Positions 11,701 through 23,349 of a DNA stretch of 42,500 nucleotides are shown one piece after another. The stretch is from assembly GCF_037975245.1 (NCBI RefSeq), contig NC_092582.1:3395001-3437500 (forward strand). Reading direction: 5' to 3'. The notes under the pieces are model-generated. The model saw nothing but the letters and a program-made list of their open reading frames with translations. It did no database searches and was not told where the DNA came from. This DNA is from Apostichopus japonicus (Eukaryota; Echinodermata; Holothuroidea; Aspidochirotida; Stichopodidae). The first letter of the stretch is position 1. The number at the start of each line of letters is the position of its first letter. A program made the translations under genes and the position numbers.

Positions 11701-14700
11701 CCTCACCGCACCATTACCAAGACCCACAAGATATAGAAAACTACCCTCCCTACCTCGTGGTCCCCCACTCCCAAGCGCCAACCCTTGACTGAATGCTACA
11801 CGGTCACACATAGTCAAACGGCTCTTCCTTTCAAGTACTACCTTTGGATTAGACAACCGTTGGCAAACCATACATAGGTCGTATCATTATAGTCCGCTAG
11901 AACAGTTTCTCTCTAACGATCTACATCTATAACATATGCATATTTGTCGCGATGTTTAATTACTTTACTCGTGATTAATCGCCATCTGCATCATAAAACA
12001 CACTAACTGAAATATTATATTATCCCCCTCCCCCTCCCTCCCCTCCCCCTCCCCCTCCCCCTCCCTCCCCCTCAAAAAAGATGTTGGAACCCATTATGGT
12101 GAATATCATAAAAACTGTACAGACCAACCAGCCTTGTGGTACGCGTATGAGATTTTAACTATGCGTTTTTTTTTTTGTTCTGAGCCGTGTCGTCTATATT
12201 AGAGCATTCTTTAACATAAACCGTCGTCCATCTAAACCGACCCAGATTTAGCAACCAGACGATTTTTTTTTTACCCTAAACAACCACCTTTAACAGCTTC
12301 TTCTAAAGAAAAGAAAGCCTAAGAAAGGTTAACTAATACATCAAGTTACGCCTCCACACCGTTCGTAATGGCGGGCTAATATTATTTTCATTCCATGCCT
12401 CTATGTAATGTGTCGCGTGGCGAAGTGTGACCGTTTTACTATTGTTGTTGTAAGTACCCACGCGCCCAAATCTACTATTTATCAAGAACCTTTGTCTTTA
12501 AGTACAGGTGTTCGCAGAAGAAGGCAAACACAACCTCCAAATTTATTGCTTTGCACGAAAGTGGGCCCAACCTTTGCCCCCTCGAACACCTGCCGTTTTC
12601 CCTCAAGTATTAGCTAAAGATTCAACTTATCTTGAATATTTCTTATAAAGCAGTTAACAAGAAAAAAACAAAGCATGTTTACTTTAACTTGCGCGGTTTA
12701 GATAACGGCTTTTATGTAAATCCAACAAGGTTTTGAGTTTTATGTCAATACACATACTCCCATATCATTTATGATTTCATTGAGCTCTGATATCACATAC
12801 GCTCGTGCCAAGATTGAAAAGTTCAAACCATCAAACTACAGACCTATAGAGATATGTTAAACTGATTTGTTAAAGGAAGCAAAGGATAAGTAACGCGCAA
12901 CTGACATGCTGTGCTTCAACGCACGATTCAAACCTCGTGGTGCGATGGAAGCTTGAATTGCGCGGTGCGACACCCGTTATGGGATAACTCCATAGTTACG
13001 GGTAAAAACCGTCTCGTACTCCGAGATTGTACTTAAAATTGCACTTCACCTATCAATGGACCGGGCGGAGGGGGGAGGGTAAGATGTTACGTGTCGGGGG
13101 GGGGGGGGTAAACTATACGTGGTTGCGGCCCCTGCAATTGACATATTCATTGGATGAATAGAACAGTACGACCTTGTATTACCCATTTAGCCAACCTACT
13201 TTAGTTATTGTACACCGTCTCGCGCGCACTTTGTTTATAGTTCGTATTGCGAGTTGAATCGTAGGATGAATCTGGTTATTCCCACCGTCATCATGTTTAT
13301 CACCGTTGCTGCATAACGAGTTGAACTATGAACTGAATAACGAGAATGTGACTCTATCTTCTACTACGCCAAAGAAAACCTTTACTGTTAAAACACCTTC
13401 TTTTAATCAACACTTTGAAACACGATATCTTTATAGGCATAGAACTCACTGGTTTTGTTTCAAAAACGATCACACACCATCTTTTTGTATGTTTTTTTTT
13501 CTCAAAGCATTGTTTAAAAATACGATTCAACCCAGTAATAATAAAGATATGCCAAGTGCAAATAACACCATGGAAAACAATATAATTTAGAGAAAATTGA
13601 GAGAAACAACATTTTACCTGAATGCTTACTTTTATTTAACATCAACAAAGCAAAAGTACGTGACAAAACCTCATATTTACACTATACTAAGAATACCTTC
13701 CCATTTTAATTTAAATTTCCTCCGTGACCTTGATCAAAAATCTGTAATTAACGAAATCAGTTTACCGATTCATGGAAGAATCACAAAAATATGGGATTCC
13801 AATAAAAAAAAAAAATTCAAAATCTACTGCAATTCTTAATAAATCTGTATGAATCGGGTTCGAATTTGTAAATGTTCTTGTTTCATATATATTTTTACTC
13901 TTTTCCGCTCAAGTATTTTTGTAAGCCTGAAAAACGTGAGGTTGGGAAATCTTTTGCCACGCGTCTTATTCTAGGGGTCAGAACATTTACATATGATTGT
14001 GCTTTCATTGTATGATACCGATCAACTTAAAATGGAAAAGTAACAAAAATTGAATTATAAAAAAAAGTGGAAATGAAACTATGAATAATAATAATAATAA
14101 TAAAAAAAAAAAAACGGTACTGACAGCGAACGTCTTAACCATACACGGTTGAGCATTCAACTTTTATATATGTTAATCAAAATATTTGCTGACTGGTCAC
14201 GTGGTTTCGACACGCAAACTGCATTTATTGACTTTATTTTTCGCAATATATATCGTCTCAATAGCATTTCAAGAAGATAACAAAGAGGAATGAAATGAAA
14301 GATTGTTTGGCGTCCACGGTTAAAGAAATAGTTTAGAAACTTTTTTTTCGTCATTTTGTTTCGAACCGAGAGCAAAATCAATATTTGTTACTTGACACCC
14401 GAACACCTTCAAAGAGTCTTTGAAAAACATCCTAAAATTGGTTTAATTTCCTACAAATCAAACCAAAAAGGTTCATTTCCAATCGGAAATAGACAAGAGA
14501 TTGCGATATACGTCATTCTATTAACTTAACACGGAGTGCTTCTTTCAAAGAGTTTACTTTTTCCAAATTTTGTCATCATTTTCCTATTTCTTGTTACTCT
14601 CTTTCCAGTAAGTAAAATTCGAATTAAGATATCTATATCCGTGCGATTCTGTTTTCTTTTTGACTTCATTTGAGATATAATATAGCCTTGGCAAAAATCG

Positions 14701-17700
14701 CATTTCTTTTCAAATCTCGTTATTTATTTACCTTAATGGCCTTCCATATTGTTGCACTTTATTTTTCATAATGTTGAATAATTGGGAAAAGGAAATGCAA
14801 TCACTTTGTGTCTATATCATCCAATCAAGGTTTTTTCCCCCCATTTTATTCTTTTTCTTGGATATATGTGTCTATCTCTCTCACTGTGCATGTGAGTGTG
14901 TGACATGTGTGCAGAGCTTACAAACTCAACCAACGATTTTAAATGCCTTCGGCGCGTTCCAAGACACTAGTGATGCGTTTCTTTGATATTCTACTGACAT
15001 GCAGAAGAATACTATACTGGTTTTAAGTTTAACATCGGATTCATGGATGATTGCGTTAGCGATTAGCGATGACAAGATTTATCAAGAAATTTCAATAGCA
15101 AAATAGGTCTTCTTGTGTAATTATGAGTACGCTTTTAAACCTCCCCTCCAATATTAGGCGAAAAAAAAAAAGAAATAAAAAATAGAGAGAGAGAAAAAAA
15201 TTACGATATATCACTACTAACGGCGCTTTTTGAAACGCTCGAGAAATTTTGCTCTTTAAGATCTCAGAATACCAATAACGAGAGGGAAGACAATAATATA
15301 AAGGAAAGTCAAATAAAATAAAAATGCACACTCACAAAAGAAAGTCATATTTATGTGTGAGAGATTAACTTCTTTCAATAGTTTGACTTCATTACTTTTA
15401 AGTTTTTTTTAACCATTATGATTTTGATCACGTGTTTCACAGGGAACAATTATAATCCTTAAATATATAAATATATATATAAATAATAAGAAACAAGGCA
15501 ATCTAAAGTTCTAAACTATTTTGTTTTCTTTGTTCCCGATTATCAAAACGGGATAACAATGGAGTTGGATTTTTTTTTACAGCGGTAAATGCCAAACAAA
15601 AGATTGTCAATTACAGAAATAACTTTCACCAAAAAAAAAAAAAAAAAAAAAATCATTAATTTACATCTGTGGAAGTAGACTAAAAAACAGCGATAAAGTG
15701 GTATGTTGGTCTAGAAAATTTATCTAAAAGGGTTTCTTTTGTATACATATTTTTTTCCCTTCAAAATTCAAATAAAAGTTTGGGAGACTTTCATTTGAAA
15801 GTTCATTATAATTAGAAAAGTACTTTGCCTTCTACAATGAACTATTATTCAGCCTGCACTTGGTAAAATCTTCTAATGATGGGAACTACTCCATACTGTC
15901 CTCTCATATCATGATTCAAAGCACTCGTACTGACAGTATGAACAGTTCGGAACCTTTATGTAAAGAAAACAAGATATTAATACTGCGCATGCGTACTGTT
16001 CTTAGGCGCTTTGAAACGTGTCATGGAAGTACATAGTATCGAAAAAACATGACCCAACTGGGTGATTGTGTTTCATAGCGTTATTGCATATTCATATTGT
16101 AATTTGTTATGTAAATCATTAGCCCAATGCTTAATACATATTCATGTTTTCGTTCTGCTAGTGAATCAAACAAATACGGTTATATTCAGGGAACCATGAC
16201 CGGATGCTTATTATGTTGTATGAACTTTGCGTACTTATCAAAATGTTTAAATTTCTCTCTTTCTTCCCTTCTTTTCCCCAGGTATGCTGAGTCCGGAGAT
16301 GACACGCCTACTTAAAGATGGCCGTTACCCTTATACTGACATATACCGCAACAGTCTAATGCCACTAGGGAAAGACTTGAAGCAAAGCCATCATGACTTT
16401 GCCCTATATCACGCACAACTTAGGAATTTCTATCACCATCCCCTGGATTTTCGATTTACCGCCTTTCCCACAAGTTACACACCTTTTACTGCCGATCCAA
16501 GACAACTGCAGGATCCACGCAGGACCCCCTCACCGACTCACCTTAAAGGATCACCCGTTGCTTGGACACCGATTAGAGTTCCCACGGCAATGCTGAAGCA
16601 GACACGGACCGGTCTCTCGCCCAGATATGAACTAGCATGTGCGGAGTGTTGCGAAGAATTTATGTCGTCACAAGAATTGGAACACCATATTCGACGAGCT
16701 CACCCCAGACAACGCACCCATAAAACCACCGGTGTACCGATAACCGCCACCGAGGTGGGACTGACCCACTGCTCGCCTACATCGGCGGTGGGAAATTTTA
16801 GTTGCATGGATTGTGGGAAGGGTTTCAGCACTCCTCATGGCCTAGAGGTCCATGTGAGAAGGACCCATACAGGACAGCGACCATTCGTTTGCAATGTATG
16901 CCACAAAAGTTTCGGCCACGCGGACAGTTTAAACCAGCACCGTCTGGTTCATAACATGGATAGGTCATTTCAGTGCAAACAGTGTGGGAAGAGCTTCAAA
17001 AGGTCGTCTACGCTCTCGACGCATATGTTGATACACTCAGATACCAGACCCTATGCGTGTCCTTACTGTGGGAAACGATTCCATCAGAAGTCAGATATGA
17101 AGAAACACACGTACATTCATACAGGTATGCCATAACTTCTTCCGTTTTCCCTCCACCCTCCCCACCTTCCCCACCCTCCAACAAACTTCTGTTTGTCTGT
17201 GTGATGACAAAGGTTATACTTCACATCAAATGAAATGATTTGGTACATCCTGCATTGACGACATGTGAACGACTTAGGGAATGGGAGAATAAGGTGCAGG
17301 AGGGGTTAATCGGGTTAAAAATAAATAAATAAAAGCAAGCTGTTTTGTACCCATTCCAGTCAATAATTGACTATATAGCTGCATTTTAGAATTATTTCAA
17401 AATTATTTCAACGACACTAAAAGATTATTTTGAGAGGGAACATGCCCAGATTTTTTAAGCATTCGCCTGAAACGAGTAACACACCCCTCCGATCACAAGG
17501 TTTGTTGAATTGGTTCCCAGGGTATCCAGGCCTCACCTTGTAAAAGCAGTAACTCACTTTTCACTGCACAAATCTGATCCCCGATTATACGAAGAAATAA
17601 ATTTACAGATGGCACCATTATAATAGTCATTGGTCACTTGGGTGACGTAAAAATCCATTATTTAAACTGTCTAGCATAGGACTTAATCACCCTTAATCCT

Positions 17701-19184
17701 TTTCTGACATAGCATTTTGTTTGAAAATACACGAAATAGCCTATTCCCTTATTTAAAATGGAATCATCTAAGAAGTGATTTTATAAAGGCGATCATTGGC
17801 CACTAATCGGCTTGTTCAGTTTCTATAGGTAACACCGTACATATTTGTGGTTTTTTGTTGTACTTCTCTGTTTCTCTGTACACGTAGTATGTATTGTATA
17901 GGATGTTAATTGTAAATTGAAGCTATCAGCTCAAAATCCATGATTTAACGACAGTGATTCATAGAAATTCCCTTTCTAACAGATGTTAATCTTTCTAGTG
18001 TAGCTGAGATTGTTTTTTGGCTTTATATTCATTTCTAAACCGATTTTAGTAAGCGTCTTTGGGAGACAAAAAGAAAGCCGTTTATAAAATACTTTAGGGA
18101 TGACCCTTGAAATAAGAAGGAAATAAAGAGTATTACACGTCGTCTCAATGCACAGATTTTAGGGGTCACTATAGCGCTTTCTGGAATGTACAAGGAAAAT
18201 AAGAACGTCAAATTCTGATAATGAACGAGATATAAATAAGAGTCAAACCAATTTTATTTCTACTTTATGCAATTAATTTTGAGTCCTTCATGAAGCCAAG
18301 TGTGTATGACTTCAGCGCGCTGAAACTTATCTACCGAATTGTACTACATCTCAAATGAAAGAGAGGGAGAGGGAGAGAGAGAGTGGGTCTGAATGGAAGA
18401 GTGGGTTGTGTGGTGGGGTGAACCAGTTGAAGACATCAGACTCGACAAAGTGCGAACTTTTAAAGGGTTTTACCTTTGAGGAACCAAGTCCGCTATTTGC
18501 AAGTTAAGACATGTTGTGTGGGCAATTCTTGGTAGAATTTGACAGTTTTCCAATCTGCTTGGTATGCAGAGTGCTGGACATTAACGTATATCATCGATGT
18601 ATCTAATTTCTGTCTTATCTTTAATTTATAACTTACCACTCTCGAGTACCGTATACAAGGAGAGCTTGCATAATTAATATGTAAATGTTGAACGGGGCTG
18701 TGATGCCAGGTGAAAAAAAAGAAGAGAGAAGCATACACACACACACATAACAAGAAAATTATTAAGTAACAACTTGATACCTACCTTATTTAAGAGTCCT
18801 TAACTTTTAAGTATCTTTTAGCCAAGAGGAATCTTGTTCACGATGTATATATTTATGTTTTTCCTTCTTTTTTTTTGGTTATCAGGTGAAAAGCCTCACA
18901 AATGCACCGTGTGTGGAAAAGCATTCAGTCAATCCTCGAATCTGATCACACATAGTCGTAAGCATACCGGCTACAAGCCATTTGGATGCCAGCTGTGCGG
19001 AAGGGCGTTCCAACGCAAAGTAGACCTGCGTAGACACATGGAGACGCAACACCCGGAGCATCAAAATGGCGGGAAACTGATGTCGTCTGCGACTTCGACG
19101 ACCGCTACCTCATCACATAGGCCTACTGGTGTACATATACCAACGGCAGTATCTGCATATGACAATGGTCTAAAGGGGATGTGA
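8598..19184 (+). CDS. gfi1: GFI1/Senseless-family SNAG zinc-finger transcriptional repressor (four coding exons)
   Basis: Join 8598..8724, 10132..10473, 16282..17124, 18886..19184 gives 1611 nt, a 536-residue protein plus TGA. Seen: a SNAG-like start (MPKCLIFKK), a Ser/Pro-rich linker, then seven C2H2 fingers with first Cys to last His at about 276-297, 331-352, 360-380, 388-408, 416-436, 444-464 and 472-493, and a 43-residue tail. Fingers 2-7 carry stretches diagnostic of GFI1, such as [36 protein letters not shown] and [16 protein letters not shown]. Known for the family: the SNAG peptide recruits LSD1/CoREST and HDACs, and the middle-to-late fingers bind AATC-core DNA; roles are in blood, neural and sensory cell fate. 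Inference: a nuclear repressor orthologous to GFI1/GFI1B, with Senseless as the fly relative. Which vertebrate paralogue it matches cannot be decided, since a single pre-duplication gene is expected in invertebrates. The ATG is the first in frame and directly begins the SNAG peptide. Confidence 0.95.
8725..10131 (+). other. gfi1 intron 1 (phase 1)
   Basis: A 1.4-kb AT-rich intron between donor gtaacc and acceptor ttcacag. It contains a G-run near 8865-8882, A/T homopolymers and a 16-bp perfect hairpin at 9403-9447. The open frame at 8998-9189 is low-complexity AT-rich sequence without domain signatures, and I do not treat it as a gene. Confidence 0.85.
9403..9447 (+). repeat. 16-bp perfect inverted repeat in intron 1
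   Basis: The left arm TAAACATTTTAAGCAA (9403-9418) is exactly complementary to 9432-9447, with a 13-nt loop. A further GTTCG (9384-9388) pairs with CGAAC (9463-9467) at nearly the same symmetry centre, making an imperfect hairpin of about 84 nt. Confidence 0.75.
10132..10473 (+). CDS. gfi1: gfi1 coding exon 2: Ser/Pro-rich linker
   Basis: The acceptor is a T-rich tract ending ttcttcacag (AG at 10130-10131); the donor is ctcag before gtaaca at 10474. The exon finishes codon 43 (Glu) and encodes residues 44-156 plus one base of codon 157. The peptide is low-complexity, rich in Ser, Pro, Asn and Glu, with no recognisable fold, as expected for the unstructured spacer between SNAG and fingers in GFI1 proteins. 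Length is 342 nt, divisible by three, with phase 1 at both ends, so skipping it would keep the frame. The identification rests on splice phase and position more than on sequence similarity. Confidence 0.88.
10474..16281 (+). other. gfi1 intron 2 (phase 1, 5.8 kb)
   Basis: The largest intron, from gtaaca to ttttccccag. It holds two G-rich clusters on the sense strand (10963-10990 and 11242-11269), a C/T-rich CCCTCC tract (12023-12073), an ATA-rich microsatellite near 14086-14114 and assorted homopolymers. Open frames at 11190-11423, 12408-12617, 13306-13590 and 13597-13839 lack domains and protein-like composition. Regulatory elements are likely in such a long intron, but none can be identified by eye. 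Confidence 0.85.
12023..12073. repeat. C/T-rich CCCTCC repeat in intron 2
   Basis: About 50 bp of ccctcc/cccctcc units. The complementary strand is a G-rich run. Confidence 0.9.
16282..17124 (+). CDS. gfi1: gfi1 coding exon 3: zinc fingers 1-5
   Basis: The acceptor is a long pyrimidine tract ending ttttccccag (AG at 16280-16281); the donor is tacag before gtatgc at 17125. The exon completes Gly157 and encodes residues 158-437 plus one base. Residues 158-275 form a linker with basic and aromatic residues. Finger 1 is C276/C279...H292/H297 with canonical Phe and Leu core positions. A non-canonical spacer of about 33 residues follows, then fingers 2 (331-352), 3 (360-380), 4 (388-408) and 5 (416-436). 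Fingers 2-5 correspond one-to-one with vertebrate GFI1 fingers 1-4. Finger 1 has no counterpart in the vertebrate protein that I know. The 843-nt exon is symmetric phase 1-1. The peptide GMP after the last base is intron read-through. Confidence 0.95.
17125..18885 (+). other. gfi1 intron 3 (phase 1, splits the finger 5-6 linker)
   Basis: A 1.76-kb intron from gtatgc to ggttatcag. It contains a short AAAT-type repeat near 17321-17335, a GA-rich stretch at about 18357-18385 and no convincing coding segment. It interrupts the TGEKP linker between fingers 5 and 6. Confidence 0.85.
18886..19184 (+). CDS. gfi1: gfi1 coding exon 4: zinc fingers 6-7 and C-terminal tail
   Basis: The acceptor is a T-rich tract ending ggttatcag (AG at 18884-18885). 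The junction splits the Gly of the classical inter-finger linker, giving HTG-EKPHKC. Finger 6 (444-464, [19 protein letters not shown]) and finger 7 (472-493, ending [13 protein letters not shown]) match vertebrate GFI1 fingers 5 and 6 almost residue for residue. After finger 7 there are 43 more residues, first Ser/Thr/Ala-rich, before TGA at 19182-19184. Vertebrate GFI1 ends within a few residues of its last finger, so this tail is lineage-specific. The ORF reads leftward into intron 3, but the acceptor and the GFI1 alignment fix the exon start. Confidence 0.95.
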
Positions 19185-19758
19185 AGACTGAAACACAAGA
19201 TCTGAGAAACGAACAATTCATAAACAGATCAAAAGTACAGGACAATATTTTTAGATTGCTCCACATGCCACGTGGTGACGGATACAAGGCATTAAGTCAC
19301 TTGAAATCATACATATCAAACGCTGTCAATAGTGGATGACGCATAACTGGGAGTTTTTTTACAGCTAATTGTTGTCTGTTACATGTATATACGTAAGCAA
19401 CTGGTTAATCCACTTTTGAGGCAAACAAAAGGACAACAATAGCCAAAATATAACATAAAAAATAACGACAAAAACATATATGGCTGAGTACTTTAGCAAT
19501 GAAAACGTTACAGTGCAGTCTCTCTTTCTTGACATCAAAATATCAAATTCGAATGGAGTGTCTTTGACTGCTTATTGCTTACAGCTTATAGCACCAATAA
19601 TGATAAACTGCATTTCATTTTATAATTTTCTTCAATATTTCGATCAATTGTTCGATAACATAGATACTTCTGTCGATATTGGATCATTTGTCATCAGATC
19701 AATCAATCCATCAATCCATCAATCAATAAATATTCAATTTAACCAGGGAGATCGGTAA
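19185..19758 (+). other. Probable gfi1 3' UTR with candidate poly(A) signal
   Basis: This AT-rich non-coding sequence follows the stop codon. A canonical AATAAA lies at 19725-19730, within an (ATCA)-type microsatellite around 19700-19730, and is the first clear hexamer after the stop. Whether it is used, or a later one, cannot be judged. The open frame at 19480-19758 has no protein signature and sits inside this probable UTR. Confidence 0.4.
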
Positions 19759-22417
19759 CATTGCATACACCGATCCAAACATAGCCTGCTTCTATAACGT
19801 TTAATTTTCAGAAACCGAAAACAGCGACGATTCTGTGGCAATTATAACGTTGGAAACAATTTCTAATGAAATATAAATTTAAACGTCGGTAAAGTAAAGG
19901 CATATTAGTCTGTATATATGATTTGTTTAATTTGTTGATATCTTACTTATTATTAATAATAACACATTCCATGTTTCATAAAACTGTTGATAATTGTGTA
20001 TAATATAAAATAGTTGTTTATTGGTAAATAGTAGTAAATTAATTCATATTTTGTTTGGGCGTTAAGAGATTTGAGGTTGTGAAAAAAAATCCGCAAAAAG
20101 GCACGAAATCATTGGCAACCGAAATTTATCTATATGGAACAGATAATATTTGCATTCACAAATTTTCTTTCCATCCGATGGTCCATGAGCAACAGAAATG
20201 TTGTTATTGAAAATTATCAAAATTATTATCGAAAATTAGTAAATACGTTTTACGTATAGAAAAAAAACAAGATTCATTTTGATAAAAATGTTGAAGTATA
20301 ACATTCCATTATATTTCATTGTTAATGTTTTATATAATAATTAACAACCTCGTTTGATGGTCACGAAAATATAAAAAACAAAACAAATAATAATAATAAT
20401 AAAACATATATATAATAATTGATAAGATTTTTGTCGTGAGTATTGAGATCAACATGTCGCATTTCTATACTATAGCTTGCAAAAAATTCAGGTTCGAGTA
20501 AAAAAAGCAGAAGACGATTATACCTTGAAAGCAGGTTGGAAATTGGCTTTAAAAAATGATCAGAGATGTAGCGAGAGTTTTGACACGTCAAGCGCTCACA
20601 ACGTCCCAACATTTGACGCTTGTGATCTATTGAAATGCCAAGATCTGCCTTTTATATGCTTCATTATAAATTGTTTGCGTGCTATAGTGATTTCGTCTCG
20701 CAATTACTCTCAGTAAAGCATATATCATTATACTCCCAATATATATGCTTCCCCCCTTCAGTTCGCCTCGGTTTAACCGCTCCCCGTTGACAGATCTCTT
20801 TTATCAAAATGTTAACTTTCCTTGTCGGTAAAATCACTGATGACGGACTTAAGAAACACTCCTTTTAAGTAACTTCTTCTTTTGGAATCAATGAATTAAT
20901 GTACTAATTATACGCGTATAAATCTCACATCGGTAGTATAGGAATACACTCGGTTATAATATATACCGCACTTATTTATTTATTTGAAACGGGAATTGCT
21001 TGCCAAATGTATATAAAAAGGTGTTTGATGTGTGGAAAGAGAAAGAGAAGTTAAAAAGATAGATAGATAGGTAGAGAGAGTGAGAGAAAGTTGATAAAAA
21101 ATAAAAAAAAAATAAAAGAGAATCCATGAGATAAAAAATCAAATGCTATCGAGTTTTTTGCCTATTTTCTTTCTTTTTTCTGTTTCTTGGAAAGATTTTT
21201 TAAGTCTCAGGGATGGGCGGATATGACAAGACTCCATTCAAGGGTGAAAAGATTGAAGTGTTGGAGATGTAGAGACGCAGTCATGAAGCTGTCACGGTGA
21301 CAGCAGAGTGTATCAGCTTATCGATGGTAGATTATATTACAATTAATAGATAAAGAGACGCGATTTTTTTTATATATAGTTTTTTTTTTACCATCGTTTG
21401 TAACTAAACCGTGACTGTATATTAATGGAATAGAAGATTATAGAAGTGTACAGAGAGAGACATGATGGATTAAATCTTTGATGAGACAAGAAGGGGCGGC
21501 CCAGCAGGGAGGGGGGGGGCGAAACAGGGCGACTTACAACTCCAGTCTTGTGAAAATTTTAAAATGCCCCTTTTCATAAACTATAAGTGCCCCTCATTGG
21601 TAATTAAATGAAAATACCCCTTTCCCTTTTGGGTAAAGAAAAGGGTTACAGAGGGTGCCCTTTTGTTATTTAAAAAATGGACTTTTGTTGAGAAATGAGG
21701 AAAAAGCAATTTAATTTAATATTAATAAAATAAACATAAATATATAAATAAAGGGGTCCTTTTGTTCAGATATTTCAAAACATTGTAATTATAGACCCAT
21801 TGAAATTATAGACCCCTGTAATTATAGCCACCCTTGTAAAACAAAAAAATCCAAATAATAGAATTTGTTGTCAATACACATTTTGTATGGAGGTGATGCT
21901 GTGATTTTCCCACCCAAATCAAATTTGCATATTTTAATGCCCATCGAAGTCTGTGTCCTGCCCCCCTCCCCCTGTCCTCCCTTTTGAGGTTGAACTCTCT
22001 TTCACGGCCTCCTCTCCATGACAGCCGTATGTGGGAATAGCTGGAAGGTGAAGGGGTGGATGGGTGGGGGTGGGAATCATCCCAACTCAATTATCCAGTT
22101 TAGATGAACTTGAAATGTTTAAGGCTCAGACATGTACCTAGTTTCTTTTTATCCTTTTCAATGGTTTAAAAATAGCTACGGAATTGAAATATCAGGAATA
22201 CTACATTCATAAGTCAATTTATTTTGTTTGCATCTTTCCATGTGGATGGCTTCTATTAAACTTTACAAGATTTAGCAGCTATTTGAAGAAAACGCCAGCT
22301 TTTTTTTGGGTAAATAGGTCTAACTCTTTGAAATTAGTTACCACAATTATTTTTTTTGGTGGAAAAAGGCAAAGGGTTTCTTATTTCTTCAAAAATTTAA
22401 TCATCGATATTACTTCC
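19759..22417. other. Intergenic DNA downstream of gfi1
   Basis: AT-rich, with AAT-type and (A)n repeats (for example 20386-20402) and GATA-type units near 21058-21070. Overlapping open frames at 20361-20716 lie on both strands and lack domain signatures. Possible extra poly(A) signals occur, but no gene is recognisable. Confidence 0.5.
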
Positions 22418-23349
22418 CAGTGGCGTATGCAAAGAGTTGGGCCGGGGAATGGGGCATGTCCCCTCAAAATTCCATCGTCAGTCAGGGAAGGTCGTTCATT
22501 CGACCTTACAGTTAGAGCTTCTAATAGACCCCCCTATGCATAATAATAATGATAACTTTACATACATTTATATAGCGCTTAATACAGCGTTTCAAAGTGC
22601 TTTACAAAGTATAGGAAAGAGACGAAGGAAACCAAGGGAAAAAAAGAAATAAGAAACTAGGAATCAAACAGAAATGTTTGAAGTTGTCTCTGAAAATACA
22701 GAGGGAGGGAGAGTCACGAACGTGAAATGGGATTCTGTTCTAAAGAGAAGGCGCAGCAACACAAAAGGCACGATCGCCATAACGAGGAGTTAATTGCAAA
22801 TGAGCATGATAGGAAGAGCGAAGCATAACTGTAGTTGACCGACGCAAAGGAATTAGGTCAGTGATACATTGAGGGGCAAGCCCGTTGATCGCTTTGTAGG
22901 TGTCAAGCAGGATCTTAAACTGGATACGCTGAGAGATGGGAAGCCAATGCAATGAACGGAGTACAGGAGTGATGTGATCAAACTTTTTAGTGAGTGAGAC
23001 TAGCAGCAGCGTTCTGAATTCTCTGAAGGGGAGCTATATGAGAAACTGGCAAATTCACATACAACCTGTTGCAGTAATCCAGATAGGAGGAGACAAAAGC
23101 GTGAACCAGTCTAACTATGCCTCAGAATGCTCCCTTTGACTTCTTGATTTGATTTTACTTCTGCGAGAGAGACCACAGAATCCCCTACATGGGATTCTGC
23201 TTCAATGACCCCAGGGCCACACCCTCCCCTTTCACAAATCATTCATTCACCGTGGACCCTTCCATATAGGTTCAGCCCCTACCTAAAGCAGTAAGGGAAT
23301 TTAGATCCCCCCAACTTCTTCCATCCTCCAAGTCCTAAGCACGCCAGTG
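22418..23349. mobile_element. Decayed hAT-like element, interrupted by a LINE fragment
   Basis: The left end cagtggcgtatgc (22418) and the right end, whose reverse complement is cactggcgtgctt (ending 23349), are similar terminal inverted repeats. The flanking 8-mers ttacttcc (22410-22417) and ttattacc (23350-23357) differ at two positions and may be an eroded 8-bp target duplication. A minus-strand LINE occupies much of the interior. The pairing of ends is inferred. Confidence 0.4.
22541..23130 (-). mobile_element. CR1/L2-like LINE fragment (3' end of the reverse-transcriptase ORF)
   Basis: Reading the minus strand, the translation contains YLDYCNRL and LQRIQNAAASL, then after a frame disruption HWLPISQRIQFKILL, DTYKAINGLAP and DRAFCVAAPSL. 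These are hallmark C-terminal motifs of CR1/L2-clade ORF2 proteins. The best open piece is 22952-22740. The 3' end (22541-22551) carries the gcgctatataaatg-type sequence followed by (ATT)n, as usual for these elements. It is 5'-truncated, frameshifted and dead. Confidence 0.85.

Noticed and set aside
15891-15942. Short inverted repeat catactgtc / gacagtatg
   Set aside because: Only 9-10 bp with a loop above 30 nt, within chance for this length of AT-rich DNA.
16127-16315. Frame overlapping the gfi1 exon 3 acceptor, and frames at 16393-16596 and 16973-17233
   Set aside because: These are shadow frames of intron 2 and exon 3. The GFI1 frame is the one with zinc fingers and matching splice phases.
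18882-19064. Minus-strand frame opposite gfi1 exon 4
   Set aside because: It is the antisense shadow of conserved finger codons.
20361-20716. Pair of overlapping frames on opposite strands downstream of gfi1
   Set aside because: Neither has a domain, and the minus one ends in a Leu/Phe run from AAT-type repeats.
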